The notes beneath the pieces are model-generated. The model did not search any database, had not been told where the DNA came from, and saw nothing but the letters and a program-made list of their open reading frames with translations. Positions 23,901 through 37,300 of a DNA stretch of 64,000 nucleotides are shown here, one piece after another. The stretch's first letter is position 1; the number at the start of each line of letters is the position of its first letter. A program made the position numbers and the translations under genes. This DNA comes from Anoplopoma fimbria (lineage: Eukaryota > Chordata > Actinopteri > Perciformes > Anoplopomatidae): NCBI RefSeq assembly GCF_027596085.1, contig NC_072460.1, forward strand, positions 12,654,326-12,718,325, given 5' to 3'.

Positions 23901-26900
23901 AGAGCACATCTTGAGTTCTACTGTAGGGATCAGGGTGTGAACGCCCGCTAAGTTCTCATTTCCTCCTCCACCATGTGTTTTTGTGTTTGTGTAAGGTTTT
24001 GTTTGCATGTGTGTTCGTCCCTCCATACCTGTGGTATGCTGAGGACAAGTGCCAAGCCCCAGGCCACCATGACAGGGGTGTTCCAGCGGGACATTGCTCC
24101 ACCGCGATAGGCCTGCAACGGGCAGCAGATGGCCTGGTGACGGTCTACCGTCATGGCAACTATCATGTAGGAGGAAGCAAACATGCCCACAATCTGCAAG
24201 TACTTGATGGACCGGCACAGAAAGTCAGGTCCCTGAAACCTCTCTGTGATGTCCCATATTAGCTGTGGGAGAACCTGGACACACAGATTGAAAAAGGAGA
24301 CAGTTATAAAAGTGGATCCTAGAATAGTGGCGCTTTTTTCTAGTTTGGCCTTAAGAAATAAGAGAAACACTCAACGGCAAGTCTGGTGATACTCTATATT
24401 TCTATGTACTCAAATCTCATGAAAAGACTGTAACAAATAATGAATTGATCCCACGAACAAGTATTGCCTGTGTAGCCCAAGCATGATGTCTCTTATCTCT
24501 CTGAGCCACAGACCTTCATTGTTGTCCAAAAAAACATCAGTGAGCCACGTTGACAATGTTTACACATAAAAAATATTTTCTTTTCCGCAAATTACATTTT
24601 TCCCTCTAAGCTGTTTACATGGCTAATGAAAATAAATATTACACTAATAATCCCATTTCTATGCAGCCGTACATACCATGATTAACTTAAAACATCCCCT
24701 AGATGTACATCCCATTGCTAGACTCTAACCCTTCAAGTTAAAAAAAAATGTTTTCAAGCTATTCTCTTTACAGCTATAGAACAGACAGTTTTTTGCCGAT
24801 CTACAGATACATCCTTCAGCCATAACCATAAAATAGTCCCCAACAAATGCACTTTTTAGCCCAGTTTGAGTAAGGTTTGCTGAAAATTACAATGTCTAGC
24901 TGTCTTAGGAAGTGACTGAGTTTTTTATTTCATTTTTTGGGATAAAGAAACTATGTGTTTATGAGCCGTTTTTATAAAATGATAAACATCTTCAGCAGTA
25001 ACCACTGAGTTTAGGGGTAAGAGAGCCACATAGGTATGATGGACTCGTCATTAGAATTGTTAACAATAAGAAGGGGTGGAAGTAACAAAATACATTTACT
25101 CCCGTTAATGTAACAAAGTGGTCTTTTGTGTACTTGTACTTTTCTGAGTATTATTATATGTAATTCTACTTCGCTTTTTTCCATGTGAATCTGTTACAAA
25201 GTAAAAACAAATGTCAGATGATAAAGTCCTGATAAAGTCCTGATAGTGAGAACTGAGAATGGAGCAGCAGACATGCTCAGATCCAGAGAAGAAGCTCGAG
25301 GTGTGTCTGAGGTCGCACGAGGGCAGAGCTCCATGTCCTGAGAGGTGATACTCCGGAAATGATACGTCATAAATGTTCTCGGCTTCTGGGGCCGCCGAGT
25401 TCAAGGTGGGGGGGGGGCAGCACGGCAAGCACCATCAAACCAAGAATCACACAGGGGTTGTGATTTATGATAGCATCATTGTACTCAAAATGTTGTCTCT
25501 CTATAAGATGGTGACTGATTACCTGCACCACGCCTAATGACACACCCACGTGTTCGTGACCTGTACAGGAGGGCCACGCAGGCCTAGCTACCATGCTAAA
25601 TGCTAACCTGAGGCTAACAGGCTCTGGTGGATCCTCAGTGAGGTGCGTGAAGACTTCCCGCTGCTTGGGATGGTTAACCCCTGATGTGACGGTATCAGAG
25701 AGGTTGAACCCGGAGCAGAGTGTGCAGGACTCCGCGGGGCCGTTTAAACAGGTGAGAACAACAACCACTGCGTTGCCTAGCAACGTGGTTGAGTATAATT
25801 GTCTGAGTATTATCTTTTTCTGGTTAACTATTTTGAGGCTCAACTGAGGAAAGCAGTTTATTAAGTTAATTTATAATTATATAATATATAATAATAATAA
25901 TATATATAATTATTATTATTTATAAAACATAATCAGTTGTATGCAAAGACCACTGAGTGCCCTTCTGTAGGTTTGGATATCATAGGGTTGTTGCTGATGT
26001 TGCCTCACTGAAGTTTACCAAGGGCGTAACCATGATACAGACAATTGTAAAATATGATGGATATGAAAAGTTGCACATTTAACATAATTTGAAGACACTG
26101 ACGATCTGAATTATATTGAATATTTATGACAAAGAAGGCGTCTTTCAACCTAGAAGTTGACATTTAATGTATCCTATTTTGAACCCTGAGTATGTTATTT
26201 AATTTTACAGTAGTGTCATATATCATCACCCCTTCCCTTTTAAAAAACTCAGAAATAGTACTCTTACTATATTACTATATATTAATACAATATTCTAGTA
26301 CAAAAGAGAACACTAGAACTGTTAAAACGGCTTACAGTTCAATACAGTACATAAATACTTTTTTCTTTCACTTGTTCATTTTTGTGGCCACAGTGTTATT
26401 GTTACTATTAATCATACTAGCAAAGGCAACTAGTCCAGACAAGTAAATAAAGAGCAATTTGCAATATGTGTCATCTTAAACAGATATTACAACCAGCTTA
26501 CTACTCATTTAAAGGCTATATGTTGCTTCCCGAATTGCTTAAGTCATAAACAAATCCATATAATTTAGCTTTAGAAAAACCTATAATTTAATTGTAATTT
26601 ATGGATTATTTTAGGAGATACTTTGTCATTGTTTAGATCACCAGAAGAGAGGAGTCATATTTTGAATATTTTTTGACAAGGCGATGTATCTAAGTATGTC
26701 TATTATTTTGCCCATTCTCCTCCATTATATTCCAGTCATGGTCCCAAGTAACTCATGAACTGACCTGAAAAAGGGCCACCACCAGGTCAGCCACGCACAG
26801 GTTGACCATGAACACATGCATCGGTGCATTGTGCTTCCTCCTCCTCAGCAGCACCCACAGCACAAAGCTATTTCCCAGGGTAGTAAGAGCCAGCACCACC

Positions 26901-27148
26901 CCGAGAACTGCGATCTCTGCCCGAGCCAGACCCAGGTCCCTCATCCTGGGCTGGGGCACGGTGTGAGGCGTGGTGGTGGAACCATTCTCGGGGAAGATCC
27001 CGAAGAACGATCCCCCGCTGTGGGAACTGTTGAGGGAGTTCAGTTCAGAGAAAAACAGAGATGAGGAGGAGAAGTTGTTCCTTCCTGTGGCACCTAGAGA
27101 GGAGAGGGCTAACCCATCCCAGTCCGTTTCCACACTGATGCTTTCCAT
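20972..27148 (-). CDS. avpr2: V2-type vasopressin/vasotocin receptor with long ICL3
   Basis: Class A GPCR of the vasopressin/oxytocin family; V2 types couple to Gs and cAMP and control water and ion transport. Exons, read leftwards: 27148-26765, 24274-24029, 23797-23651, 22636-22057, 21174-20972, giving 519 aa (human V2R 371). Visible marks: three N-glycosylation sequons (N25, N40, N55); N93 in TM1; D121 in [13 protein letters not shown]148; the DRH motif at 172-174 ([17 protein letters not shown]); C226 in [12 protein letters not shown], which pairs with C148; CWSP at 432-435; [10 protein letters not shown] at 466-475. The TM6 block ([20 protein letters not shown]) and the ECW loop are V2-like rather than V1- or OXTR-like, and the arhgap4/ssr4 linkage agrees with AVPR2. 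The third intracellular loop (about 262-417) is roughly three times the human length, with an RERERERR run and Gly-, Asn- and Pro-rich patches. Teleosts have several V2 paralogues, so the exact subtype is left open. Confidence 0.93.
25073..25260. mobile_element. Dispersed teleost repeat in avpr2 intron 1
   Basis: The string starting GGGTGGAAGTAAC with tacatttactc, followed by gtacttgtacttttctgagta and a later ttctactt, matches the pattern of a very common percomorph repeat (a GTGGAAAGTAACTAAGTACA-type head with an ACTTGAGTATTT-type core), here diverged. An 11-nt unit (gataaagtcct) is duplicated at its right edge. Class is uncertain; I recall it only as a non-autonomous dispersed element. Confidence 0.45.
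25380..25830. other. GC-richer island in avpr2 intron 1 with an RFX X-box
   Basis: Unlike the AT-rich DNA on both sides, this block contains CpGs, a run of 11 G near 25408-25419, and at 25772-25784 GTTGCCTAGCAAC, which fits the RFX X-box consensus (GTYNCC, a 1-nt spacer, RGYAAC). It may be part of a larger repeat unit adjoining the element at 25073. Open frames across it resemble no known protein. Confidence 0.4.
25855..25930. repeat. AT-rich low-complexity tract
   Basis: Almost pure A/T sequence of ataataat and tatataa units immediately right of the GC-richer block, in avpr2 intron 1. Confidence 0.75.
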
Positions 27149-30100
27149 TCCTGGAAGACAAACAACAAAGTGTTTTAGTGTTAAAGCCAATAAAATAGTT
27201 GTGTTATTTGTTTAAATGATGCCCTGAACAAAATGTTCACCAGGAGTCACACTGTCGCTGGGTCACAAGACTGTCTACGCACAAATTTTACCATGCGCAG
27301 ATTTTATTAAAACACAAACCGTTTACTTGTTCAGTCATGCCTGAGCTAGTTAACAAATTTCCTCAGGTTGTCCTCAGATTTGTCAGCTGAGAAATCTTTC
27401 CTGAAGAAATCGATGAGAATCCAAACCAAAGACTTGGGCTCTTTTTTATTTAAGATACTTGACTCATGACATGAGATGCAGGCTTAATCAAGTTTTGGTG
27501 CATCTGTTACATTTTTCACAATATAAATAGCTTCTGTTATGCAATTTTATTAAATTTCACTGAAAGTAATGGAAGCCAGAGACTGTCCTAATCATGCTGC
27601 CATGTAAATATTGTTGTTTTTTTGTGCTTGCTCAAATTGTTTAATAATTCGACAGTGTGTCCGTATCTCTGAAGGCTGCCAGTTCTGTTTGACGCAACTC
27701 CAGAATGGTTTATTTTTATTTTTCATATTTTCTCAAGGCTGATTGACAACTTTCCCTTCTATCCCACCACTCTTACTAGCTTTCCCCTGTTTTTGTTCAA
27801 CCCCCCTCGCTCTTTCATTTCTCTCATACATCCAGCCATTCTCTTCTCTTCCACTTCTCACACTCTCTCTTGATCTCAATAAACTTTACGTTTATTTTTC
27901 CTTGCTTATAAATAAATGTCTCAAAAGAACAGAAAGTTCATAGGAATGAGATGACAATTTTAAGAAACAGTGTCATGGGACGCTGGGGGCAAGCCTTGGT
28001 CAAATAAATGGCACGTAGAAAAAAGTCTGGGAGGAAAAATGAAGGAAGATGGAAGAAGAGTGATGAAGGCAGTGTGGAGAAAGGGCAGGAAAACAAAAAC
28101 GGCACAGAAAAGGTAAAATAATAGTATTGTGGAAAGAGATGAATAAGCTACGGAAAAAGAAGGTGGACAAATATACTTCTAAAGAGAGCTATAAGCTGAG
28201 CGTGTGTTGATTGACACCATATTGATGTTATATTTTGACTAATGTGCCAGGAGCGGTTAGGTTTACAAATGTTGCACTTAATGGGTGCTTGGAAAGTTCA
28301 CGCGTCTAAAAATAGAAGGAAAACTATATTCATAGTATTGTGAAATTGAGTATGACTAACAAGACTTTACAAAGTTGTTCTCACCACTCCTCTGAGACTT
28401 AATGGCCAATTTGTGAGTAATAGCATACTCACTGCTGGTGCGAGAGATAACACAGCTGAACATATTGTCAAGCGTTACATGCTGGTTTTGCCAGAGGAAT
28501 GTATTCAGATGAACACATGATAAGCCTGGCCAGCTGGACCTCTGCACCCGGCATGAAGGTAGAGCCACGGGTGAAAAGGAAGAGAATCTGAGCAGAACCA
28601 TTTCTCTTAAGTCGGAGAAAGACCCGTCGGTTTGAAGTGACTCCCTGCTGCCCCAGCACTCGAACACAACACTACCATAAATAGTAAAACCAGGTTTAAA
28701 TCTGCATTGGCTTAGTGGCTTTTTAGTCGTCTGCTCAAATATTGTCCCTGTCCAAAGGTCCTTTGGATCAAAGCTAGTGATATTCTTTCTTATTATCTGT
28801 TTATAATTTTTCCTTTTCAAGTTTTTTTAATTAGGGGTTTAGACAACGAGGCCTTTTTCCATCAAGGAATCTCCTGGCCTCTCTTTGTCAGGAACCGAGG
28901 AGCCTTGTGCCCCTCTCTGTAATTACAGCATAATTCATGAGAGGATTCTTTGTGCAGCTGCAGTCCTTTATACCCACCTTATAATCTCATTTTGTTGCCT
29001 AAATTTGCCAATTTGATAAATTTCTGAAGTGAAATACCTTTTTTCCGGGTATGCCGCTGTGAAGATATGGTGTAATGACTTCGGGATGAAATAGAAATTA
29101 ACCCACACTATGTTAGTACTTTTAAACTAATTTCCTCAAATTGCATTTTCAACACAAAGTAACAAGATTAATAACTGGTAGGAGAAATCTTCTGTATTGG
29201 GGTCCAGATTTATATGGGGAAGTGTGTGAGGCAGATTAGGGAAGCATTGTTGCATCTCTAAGTATTGTATGATTCAGAATGAGCCTCTGTTTTCATGAAC
29301 TCCTGAAGGACAAAAAGTATTTTCTTCAAATATGCTCATGTCTCATTTGCATTGCTAGTGCATCCAAGAAATCAAGACGGATTGTCTTCAAATTGCTCAA
29401 TGGCTCCACAACAGGAGACCCACGCAAAGCTCAAAATTTCTGGCACTGATGAGGAAATTCCTTAAACTGAGCGTACAGAGATACAGTAAATGTTGTCTGT
29501 ACAACTGTGCTGGATGCAGTTTATATATTCCTTTACATACCCTGTCTCCGAAAATGGATTGCGCTTTGCCCTCTCTTTAATAACAAAAAGCACAGCAGAG
29601 CTTTCCTATCTGTCTGATTGAGTTACTGTAAAGCACAAATTATTCCATCTCTCCGTGCTGGATGGACTGTAGACACTGCTTTTAGTAGTTAGTGCAGTGC
29701 AGTAGCTTCCTCTCGTTACTTTCAGGCTTTCACTTTGATTAATGATGGAGTGGATTCCTCTCTTGCTTTCCGCTCCAGAGGCAAACCGGTGTTCAGCCAT
29801 CCATTTTCATGTCCTCTCCATCCTATACCGCTTTCCCCCACACAGGACTAGTGCCTCAGGGATGACAGAAACAGGTAGTTAAAGTGCGCAAGAAAAGGTT
29901 ATAGCTACCGATCACTGACATCTTTCAACATCCCAGTCCTCTTTCCTCGCTGTTCACACATGTTTTGGTCAGTCCCTTTGACAAAAACTACGCCATGTTC
30001 CAGCTATGCCGAGCTGAAAACACTATTTGTTTGTGTCAAAGTCCTCTTAAACCATCCTTAAGTATGTTGAGTACCAAATGTCTGCAAGAGACACATTTTT

Positions 30101-31100
30101 GGGGTTGAGAAAATCCCTACTGTGTTATTTTGTGAAAATGACGCATTTTGCCATTTTGTCAATGTGACAAATATTGAGAATAATCCAAGTTTATAGGTTA
30201 CTAAGCATAAACCTGATGTGATATAAGCAAATATAACGTGAAGATTCCCTGCGAATCTACTCATAGATTAAAGGGCTGGTTTTAGGCAAAAACTAACAGA
30301 CAATAACTGCATGTTTGCATCTTATTCATGTGAGTAGTTGCGATTTTTGTTGATTATTAACAAATGCAGGCTATGCAGAGCTTTCGATTTTTTTCAGTCA
30401 GTTTTTTACAGTCCCACATCACCGCCATTGTTTTCATTAATTTCTGTATGACATGAAAATAAATCAGCAGGCTTGAAACATATATTGCAAAATCTGCCAC
30501 AGTGAAAATCAGCTTTACGTCTGCACTACTTTAAATAAAATCAATGCAAACTTGGTCTGCACTGTGAAGGTTAACATGACAATCATGTGTCTACTGATTT
30601 CTAATAGTTTCATATTGTGTGAAAATGAATAGAATACAAGAAATGTCTGAAATGGTACACAAAATAGACTACATACAAATAACACAAAGTTTAGATGTAA
30701 AGTATACGGTATATTAAGCAAATTTACTTCTCTGGTACTTTAAGTTTATTTTTTTTATTTGTGGTCAAATTGGAAGCAACTTAAAATTAAAATTTTAATA
30801 AAAATAGAAAACATTAGGTGGACTCTGAACGCCCCAGCCTTGATTCCAACTATGTTCTGATGTCAAAATATTGCCTCTCTATAGTTCTGTCTTGCCATCT
30901 CGTGCTTGGCAGAGAAACACATATCTCTCCCTCTTGGATGCACTTGTCTGCATTTCAAGATACTGACCTCAACCTGGTTGGCAGGTTTAAGGCTAATCAG
31001 TTGCTCACATGAAATGATGGTGCCATCAGTGCTAGATAAACAGGTGCTGAAACCCCGAGTGCAATAATCCAAACATAATGGAAGATCCATCCCTTCCCTG
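27149..31100. other. avpr2 upstream region, no gene seen
   Basis: The 5' flank of avpr2, read leftwards from the ATG at 27148. A pyrimidine-rich stretch occurs at 27745-27875. Any non-coding first exon or promoter of avpr2 should be in this interval or further right, but no clear TATA box or CpG cluster singles one out. No protein homology is recognised. Confidence 0.45.
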
Positions 31101-31119
31101 CCTGTCTTGTGTGTGCATG

Positions 31120-31480
31120 TCAGTCACTTGATTAGTTCCATTAGACCAGGTTTAACCCGATCTGATTAATGAGGACCTCCCAGTCCTCATTAGCAGCCCA
31201 GTGTACACTTAAACAATCTGTTGCTAATCACCCCCCCGCACTAATTTTCTCCACTTCCTCCTTTCTATTATTTCCCATTCACCCACCCACTTATTTTTCT
31301 CTCCTTCTGTCCAAGCCAATCCACCATCTCCTATCATTAGGGATCAAAATTGTTTCTGATATGCTAATTATTTCTGTTGGATTCCCATTATCATTCTCAT
31401 TAATAGACATTGGCATCAGGAAACAGGATTCAAACAACCAGCTCCAATCTGCGATAAAGGGACTGATAATAAACAAATGA
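31120..31480. promoter_or_regulatory. Candidate enhancer-like block
   Basis: Dense homeodomain-type TAAT/ATTA cores (for example gattaatgagg, ctcattagc, gctaatcac, tctcattaatag). At 31349-31368 a SOX-type ATTGTTT lies 5 nt from a POU-type ATGCTAAT. Non-repetitive and of balanced composition, in a 25-kb region without genes. Conservation could not be tested, so the call is inference. Confidence 0.25.
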
Positions 31481-34270
31481 ATCAAGCATTAGACTGCACC
31501 ATGTGATATTCTTAAGTGTTGGTATTCTTTGCTACTTTTATTGGTGTGGCAGGATACTTTATTTACATACCGATCAATAGATTCTTATACAACAAAGGTC
31601 TGGATGAGTCATGTGGTGCCACATGCCGGGCTGTGCACCACTCATCTGCATGATAAAGCAGCTATGACCACGCTTTCTTCTTCAAGACCCACATATCACT
31701 AAATTAGATCCCCTCTCGCATTCGGCATATATTCCACATCTAAATGAGTCGATTCACTGACAGGTGAATACTCCGTATATATTTATGCATTCCCATTTGT
31801 GGGGGCACCTGCTGCACTTACTCATTCACAGCTCTGTGATTTATTCCTCTCTTTCAGACTGTATCACTGAGGTTCGAGCCTCCTGGCTGCAGCCCATATG
31901 AGTAATAACTGTAAACACTGTCCTGTCCAAACAACCCATTACATGTTAATCATGTGGCGCCACACCTCATTGCACACACTGATACACTCATTACCTGCCC
32001 ACATTTTCAGCTGTGAGTTTTATATTCACAAACATCAGCATTAGTTTATTTCCATAATACACCGGCCAGTGGACAGAACTCCTCCTGGTCTGGTGTTGAA
32101 AGCCCCACAAGTCCCCCTTATCAGCACTGATAAAGCCTGTTCATAAGACCACTGACTGTTGTTCTTGTTATGTATCATTAACCAGCACACTGCCCACACG
32201 CAAGTGACCCAAACGCAACAAAAAAACGTTTACAAATGCCACAACTGATATAAAATTGAGCTTATTCTCCAAGAAGGAAGCTGGAAATTGTGTGGCAGTG
32301 TTGTCCCACATCAGATAAAACAAGCCTGAAAGTTTGTAGCCGTTGTGGTTTGATTCGTCCATGTGAAATGATTACACGTTAGAGACCAAACTAAATTGAC
32401 TGTGAAAATAACGATAATAACGATGATGATTTTTCCCCAATGGGGGCTACATTCAAGGAAGTGGTTTTGTTGATATTATAGATTGTGCCCAAAAAAAATA
32501 AAGAAAGTGTGTGATTAATGGAAAAACATGTTTTTTAGCAATTTTTTAAAATGCTATTACACTAGTGGGAACTGGCAAGACAAACTGCTGCGATGGTGGA
32601 GATAAAGGCTTTGGCTTAGAATTAAAGCTAAAGAGACGTTTTAATTTCCCATCTCTATTAGTTTTTCTGTCCATTCAGGCCATAAATACATTTACTTTGA
32701 AGGAACAACCTTGTGTGCACCACAAACACACAGTTAGTCGGGGGCCACAAATCTTCTTTTAATCATCTAAAGACCTTTGATCTAAAATACGGGCAGGACA
32801 CATATATGCCCATGGAAAAAAGGCACAAACACACGCAAGCACATAAAAGAAGAGCGCCCCAAGGTGAGAAGATATGCCTCTGTCGCCTCTCACCTTGTTG
32901 TCAGTGCATGGTAAGCTTTCTCACGCGTGTCCTTTTCTCTTGGTGTGTTTCTCTCTCGTCTCAATGACCGCAGGGACAAAGCATTAAGAGCCGTCACCAT
33001 TACAGTCCATTAACATTACATGAGAGAGCAGGTCACATGAACAACCTGACGATTCCCTTGAGCTTTTTTTAATCCATGGAAAAATTTAGAGGACCACATG
33101 CATTTTCAATTAGGCTTTGCCAGACATACTGTATATGCTACCATACTGACAGGCATGGTTAATACTCAGGCTACTGTGAGTTCAAATACTTAATCAAAAG
33201 CTTTACGTAAAATGTATCCATTTTGTTGTCAAATCAAGTTAATGTGATATTCTATCGTTGGAAATAAACAGATGAGTAGACTCAGAAAATGTGTATGTAA
33301 AAATCATACATCAATATTTATGCTATACAAGCTTATTTTCATGCCAGTAATCGCTCATGTAAATGTTTCTTAATGTATTATCAATTTATTTATACCCTTT
33401 CCAAAACAGGTGCAATGTTATGGCACTGTCTCTTAAATAAGATTTGTTTTGTATTCCTCTTATTCAATCTCATAAACATTAATTTACACAGATTTCTTTT
33501 CTTTTTTTTTTTTAAATGAAAAATCAAGACCTAGAACTGTTATGTTAACACTACAAATGTTACACTCGAGTAGAATAATGATACTAATTACAGCATGAAG
33601 AATGAGTGAAAATAATAGTCAAAACTATTTATAAGACACTGAATACAGAGCTGTCATGAGTCTCATGCGGACCTGAAATGCCGTAGATGTACAAAGAGAT
33701 GACCTAGATTAATCAGTAAACAAATCCATTCAATCAGAATGTGAGCAAGTTAGAGTTCCTACAGATCCCTGGGCTGCTAAGTGTTTTCAGTGATAAGAGA
33801 AGAATTTTTGGATAATTTTAAATGTAAGTATTTGTATTAATTTAAGTATAAATATCGCTATTAGTATTCAAATCAAACAATCACCACAGAGTAAATTTAA
33901 AGCACTCACTTATGATCCACTTGAATTGTGCAGCTGTTCGACACAAAACATTCAGAATTTCCCCCAAAGCCTTCACATCGTCAGTGCTGTCAATCCAAGT
34001 CCCTCCACTCAGCGTGATATTAGCTGGCTCCTGAATGAATGTGTCCTCCTCAAAGCCAGGTAGTTTTTATTTTTCTGTAGTGGGGCAAACAAGTTATTCA
34101 AGCTCTGTGCAGGTCCTTTGTGTTCCTCCTGATTGTATTGTCCTTGCTTAATCTGTGTGCACAAGTGTGTGTCAGAGTAATCCATTTGATAGCCATGGGT
34201 GTCCCAGGTCCTTCTGCTCTTGCAATGTGCTGTGCCTCCAGCACCACCAGCAGAAATGAATCTGAGCTCC
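31481..34270. other. Intergenic, no gene seen; palindromic GATA pair
   Basis: No exon-like frames. At 32118-32133 TTATCAG-CA-CTGATAA forms an inverted pair of GATA motifs with 7-bp arms. The remainder is AT-rich, with short A and T runs. Confidence 0.4.
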
Positions 34271-34280
34271 GTCCGCTCCT

Positions 34281-34378
34281 ACCTCCCCCTCCATCCCCCT
34301 CTATCCCCTCCTCCTGGGTCAACCAGCCTGTCCTCTAGGACTGAGGGTGGAGCGTGGAGCCAGGGGAGGGGAGAGGGT
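34281..34378. repeat. Adjacent polypyrimidine and polypurine tracts
   Basis: A C/T-rich tract (34281-34316, several CCCC runs) is followed after about 25 nt by a G/A-rich tract (34341-34378, GGGG runs). The two are roughly complementary in composition and could form triplex or G-rich structures on either strand. Confidence 0.5.
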
Positions 34379-34399
34379 GTTATACATACCTATGAAGTG

Positions 34400-37300
34400 T
34401 ATCAGAGTCAGAGAGAGGGAGGTGGACATGGGTTTATCTGCATTTGCACATGGTGTATCTGTGTGTTCATGTACGTATATATGTGTGTGCAAGCTTGTTT
34501 TCGGAGTTAATGCTTTTGTGTGTGTGACAGAGAAGCTCCTCCCCCTCATTGTAATGATGCATGCCTAATGTGAGTCATTGATACACACCACTCATGTTTT
34601 TATTCAAAGCTCTCCCCTGTTTTGTTACCTTCCTTGTCCTTTGTTGTTGGTGGACAAGTGCCAGTTAACCTTCACCTATCCAGGAACGCCGATTGGAACA
34701 GTGAAGGTTAGTGCAACGCAAAAAAAATGCTGTCTTTCAGTTTTAATGTCAAAGTTCTCTCTCTCTCACACATGCACACATGATGCTAAGTAAATAAAGT
34801 TGGCATGCACAGGTGTAAACAGTGTGTGAATTCATCAATTCATTCATACGCACGCACACTCTTATGCACAAAGTTTAAACACGCACACACACAAAAATCC
34901 ATCCAAACAGGCAGATGGTGGGGATTGACGCACATTTATTTCGACAAGTAAATTGCACCCTCCTCTTACTTTTTCCCCAAAAGTTGCAGTTCACAAGGAA
35001 ACTGTACTTCATTGACATTTTACAAGTATTATATCATTCCCATTCAGTGGCCCCCAGCAGCAGCACATACATATTGACTGTATTCGATACCCATGGGGGG
35101 ACTCTTGGGTCTGTCTAGCCCAAAGCCATTGATTCTTGGCCAGCAGAGACTGGATTGTCCCATGATGTCAGCAAACCTGGTGGTCTTCCTCTGTGCTGCC
35201 AAGTTCACATCAGAAGTCTACCTCAGTCGAACCTTTCTGTCCTGTTGTGAGGACGTGGGGTTGTAAGCTCCCTGAGAATCACTCTAATATGATTATCCTG
35301 GCTCCTCTGGTCTTAGACAACGTTTTGTCACAAAGCGGTAAGGCAGCAAAATGACTCTTCAATCCACTTAGTTCACATGACAACTGACGAGCAAGAGAAG
35401 AGGGAGTGGCAACAAAGAGAAGAGACATTAGCTGGACAATAAAATCACGTTGCATGTGTGACAGAGAGATAATGAACAGTTGGCTCAGAGTTTTAAAGCT
35501 ATGAAAATATAACCTAGTAGAGAAAATGTATGAAGTATTTTATCTGTGAACACGTCAACCCACATTAGATTACTGTTATCTATCATCAGGTAGAGCATCT
35601 CTGGTACATCAAATTCAGGCGCCGAGCAGCACTAACGTTTAAAAGGAATGCTGAGACCTTTAAATATCTCAATCTGTGACAACCTTTTCCTCAAGAGATT
35701 TCTGGCTTGACATTCTCCCACATGTTGAGGCTTATTTCCAGCTCTGAGTATTGTGCCAGAAATAAGAAATGACAGCTGTTTTCCTCTGGGAAGTGGTGTC
35801 TTCTGCGAAGACCTTTCATTGACTCGTTTTAGGGAAATCATATAAAACAAATCTTGCATTTAGGTTATATGATTCAGCCGTGTGGTCAATCAGGAGCTCT
35901 CCTCTGCCTGGAGAAGAGAAAAATGGAGACAGTCCTGGAATACACTGAACCAAATCCCAGTTACTCGATCAAGTTCACTTTTCAGTCCAAAGTGTTTGGC
36001 TTTATCCCGACTCTGTCAGAAGTAACAAAAATTGCTACAATCAACCTCAACAACGAGATATGAGGCTTTGTATTGTTCACTCAGAAGGACAAAAAAGTCC
36101 AACAGAGCCATTTGTCTTCCTGTAGGACGGCCTGAATTAGGCTATTTTTGAGGTCAAAAAGTGCACAGAGCACAGAACACCTGGTCTTACAAAGTTGGCA
36201 CCGAACAGTCAAGGAACATCTGAGGGAATCATTAACTGTCAGCTAACCCATGAATAACAAAGTCAGAAGGAGAATTTGGGATTCACCTTGCGTGTATCAA
36301 TAACCAGGAAAATATACTGTGGGAGATTACTTTGCCAATAAAGTGCAGTTTTATTTCTATCAAAGGCCCCATTACAGTCATTATTCTTTAAGCTCTTTTC
36401 CTTGAGATGCTACAATAATGAATCACCTTTGCAAACCTCTCACTAACTATTAAAAATACACATTCCACCTTTATTTATAAATAAATAACTACTTTATACA
36501 GAACTACAGGTGAAAAAGTAAAGTATTTTATCTAAGTAAGTAAGTAAGTATATATACCACCATACGATAGTACTTAAGTTATAGGGTTTCGTCACCTTTA
36601 TCCCACATAGTTTCAGTTTTATTTGAAGTTTTAACTACCCTCTCTACCTATCCTACTTCTCCGCCTCCAGCCCAGTGCAATGAAAGTGAAAGGAATTTTG
36701 ATTGGGGTGTTCAAAAAATATAATTTCTACTGAAACCTGTTCATAGTGTGTTGTGACACATTGCTGTTTTTTAAGATTTTTATGAAATCAAATTTCCATA
36801 GCTGGGAGTGTCACAAACTAATTCTGTTCACCTCCATTATATTGACGTGACAGCAGAGATTTCAAGAGACGGATAATTCAAACAGCTGGTCAAATAAAAC
36901 ACAAACTATTTGCATGGCTAGCTAGAGATAAGTAAAAGGTATGTCTTTTTTTGTAATCTAGGTGAACTGACCATTTCTGTATAAGGCCTGCATGAATGTA
37001 GCAGTTATAGGCTTTTGTAGAATAACTCAGCAGTTGCAGTGGGTAGGAAATCCATACTTACATACATTTTACACAACAAAGTATGTTTATAAAATATAAT
37101 AATAAATAAAGCCCTTTATTAATAGCTAATCAAAAGATTTGCATGACACTAAACTCAATTCTATAAACTAAATAGAGTGGTGAGGTTGATAATGTGAAAA
37201 CATGTTAAATAATGAGGTACTGTGGCAGGACACAATGCTGTTGTTTTGATCACGTCTATGGTCTACAAAGCACATGAGGTGCTAGCTAAGTGCTCTATTA

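Noticed and set aside
25367..25847. Open frames on both strands in the GC-richer block of avpr2 intron 1
   Set aside because: No protein family resemblance; better explained as non-coding or repeat-derived DNA.
34098..34322. - strand frame with Gly/Ser-rich start, possible upstream avpr2 exon
   Set aside because: Product not recognised and no convincing donor/acceptor pair; composition comes from the C/T-rich tract.
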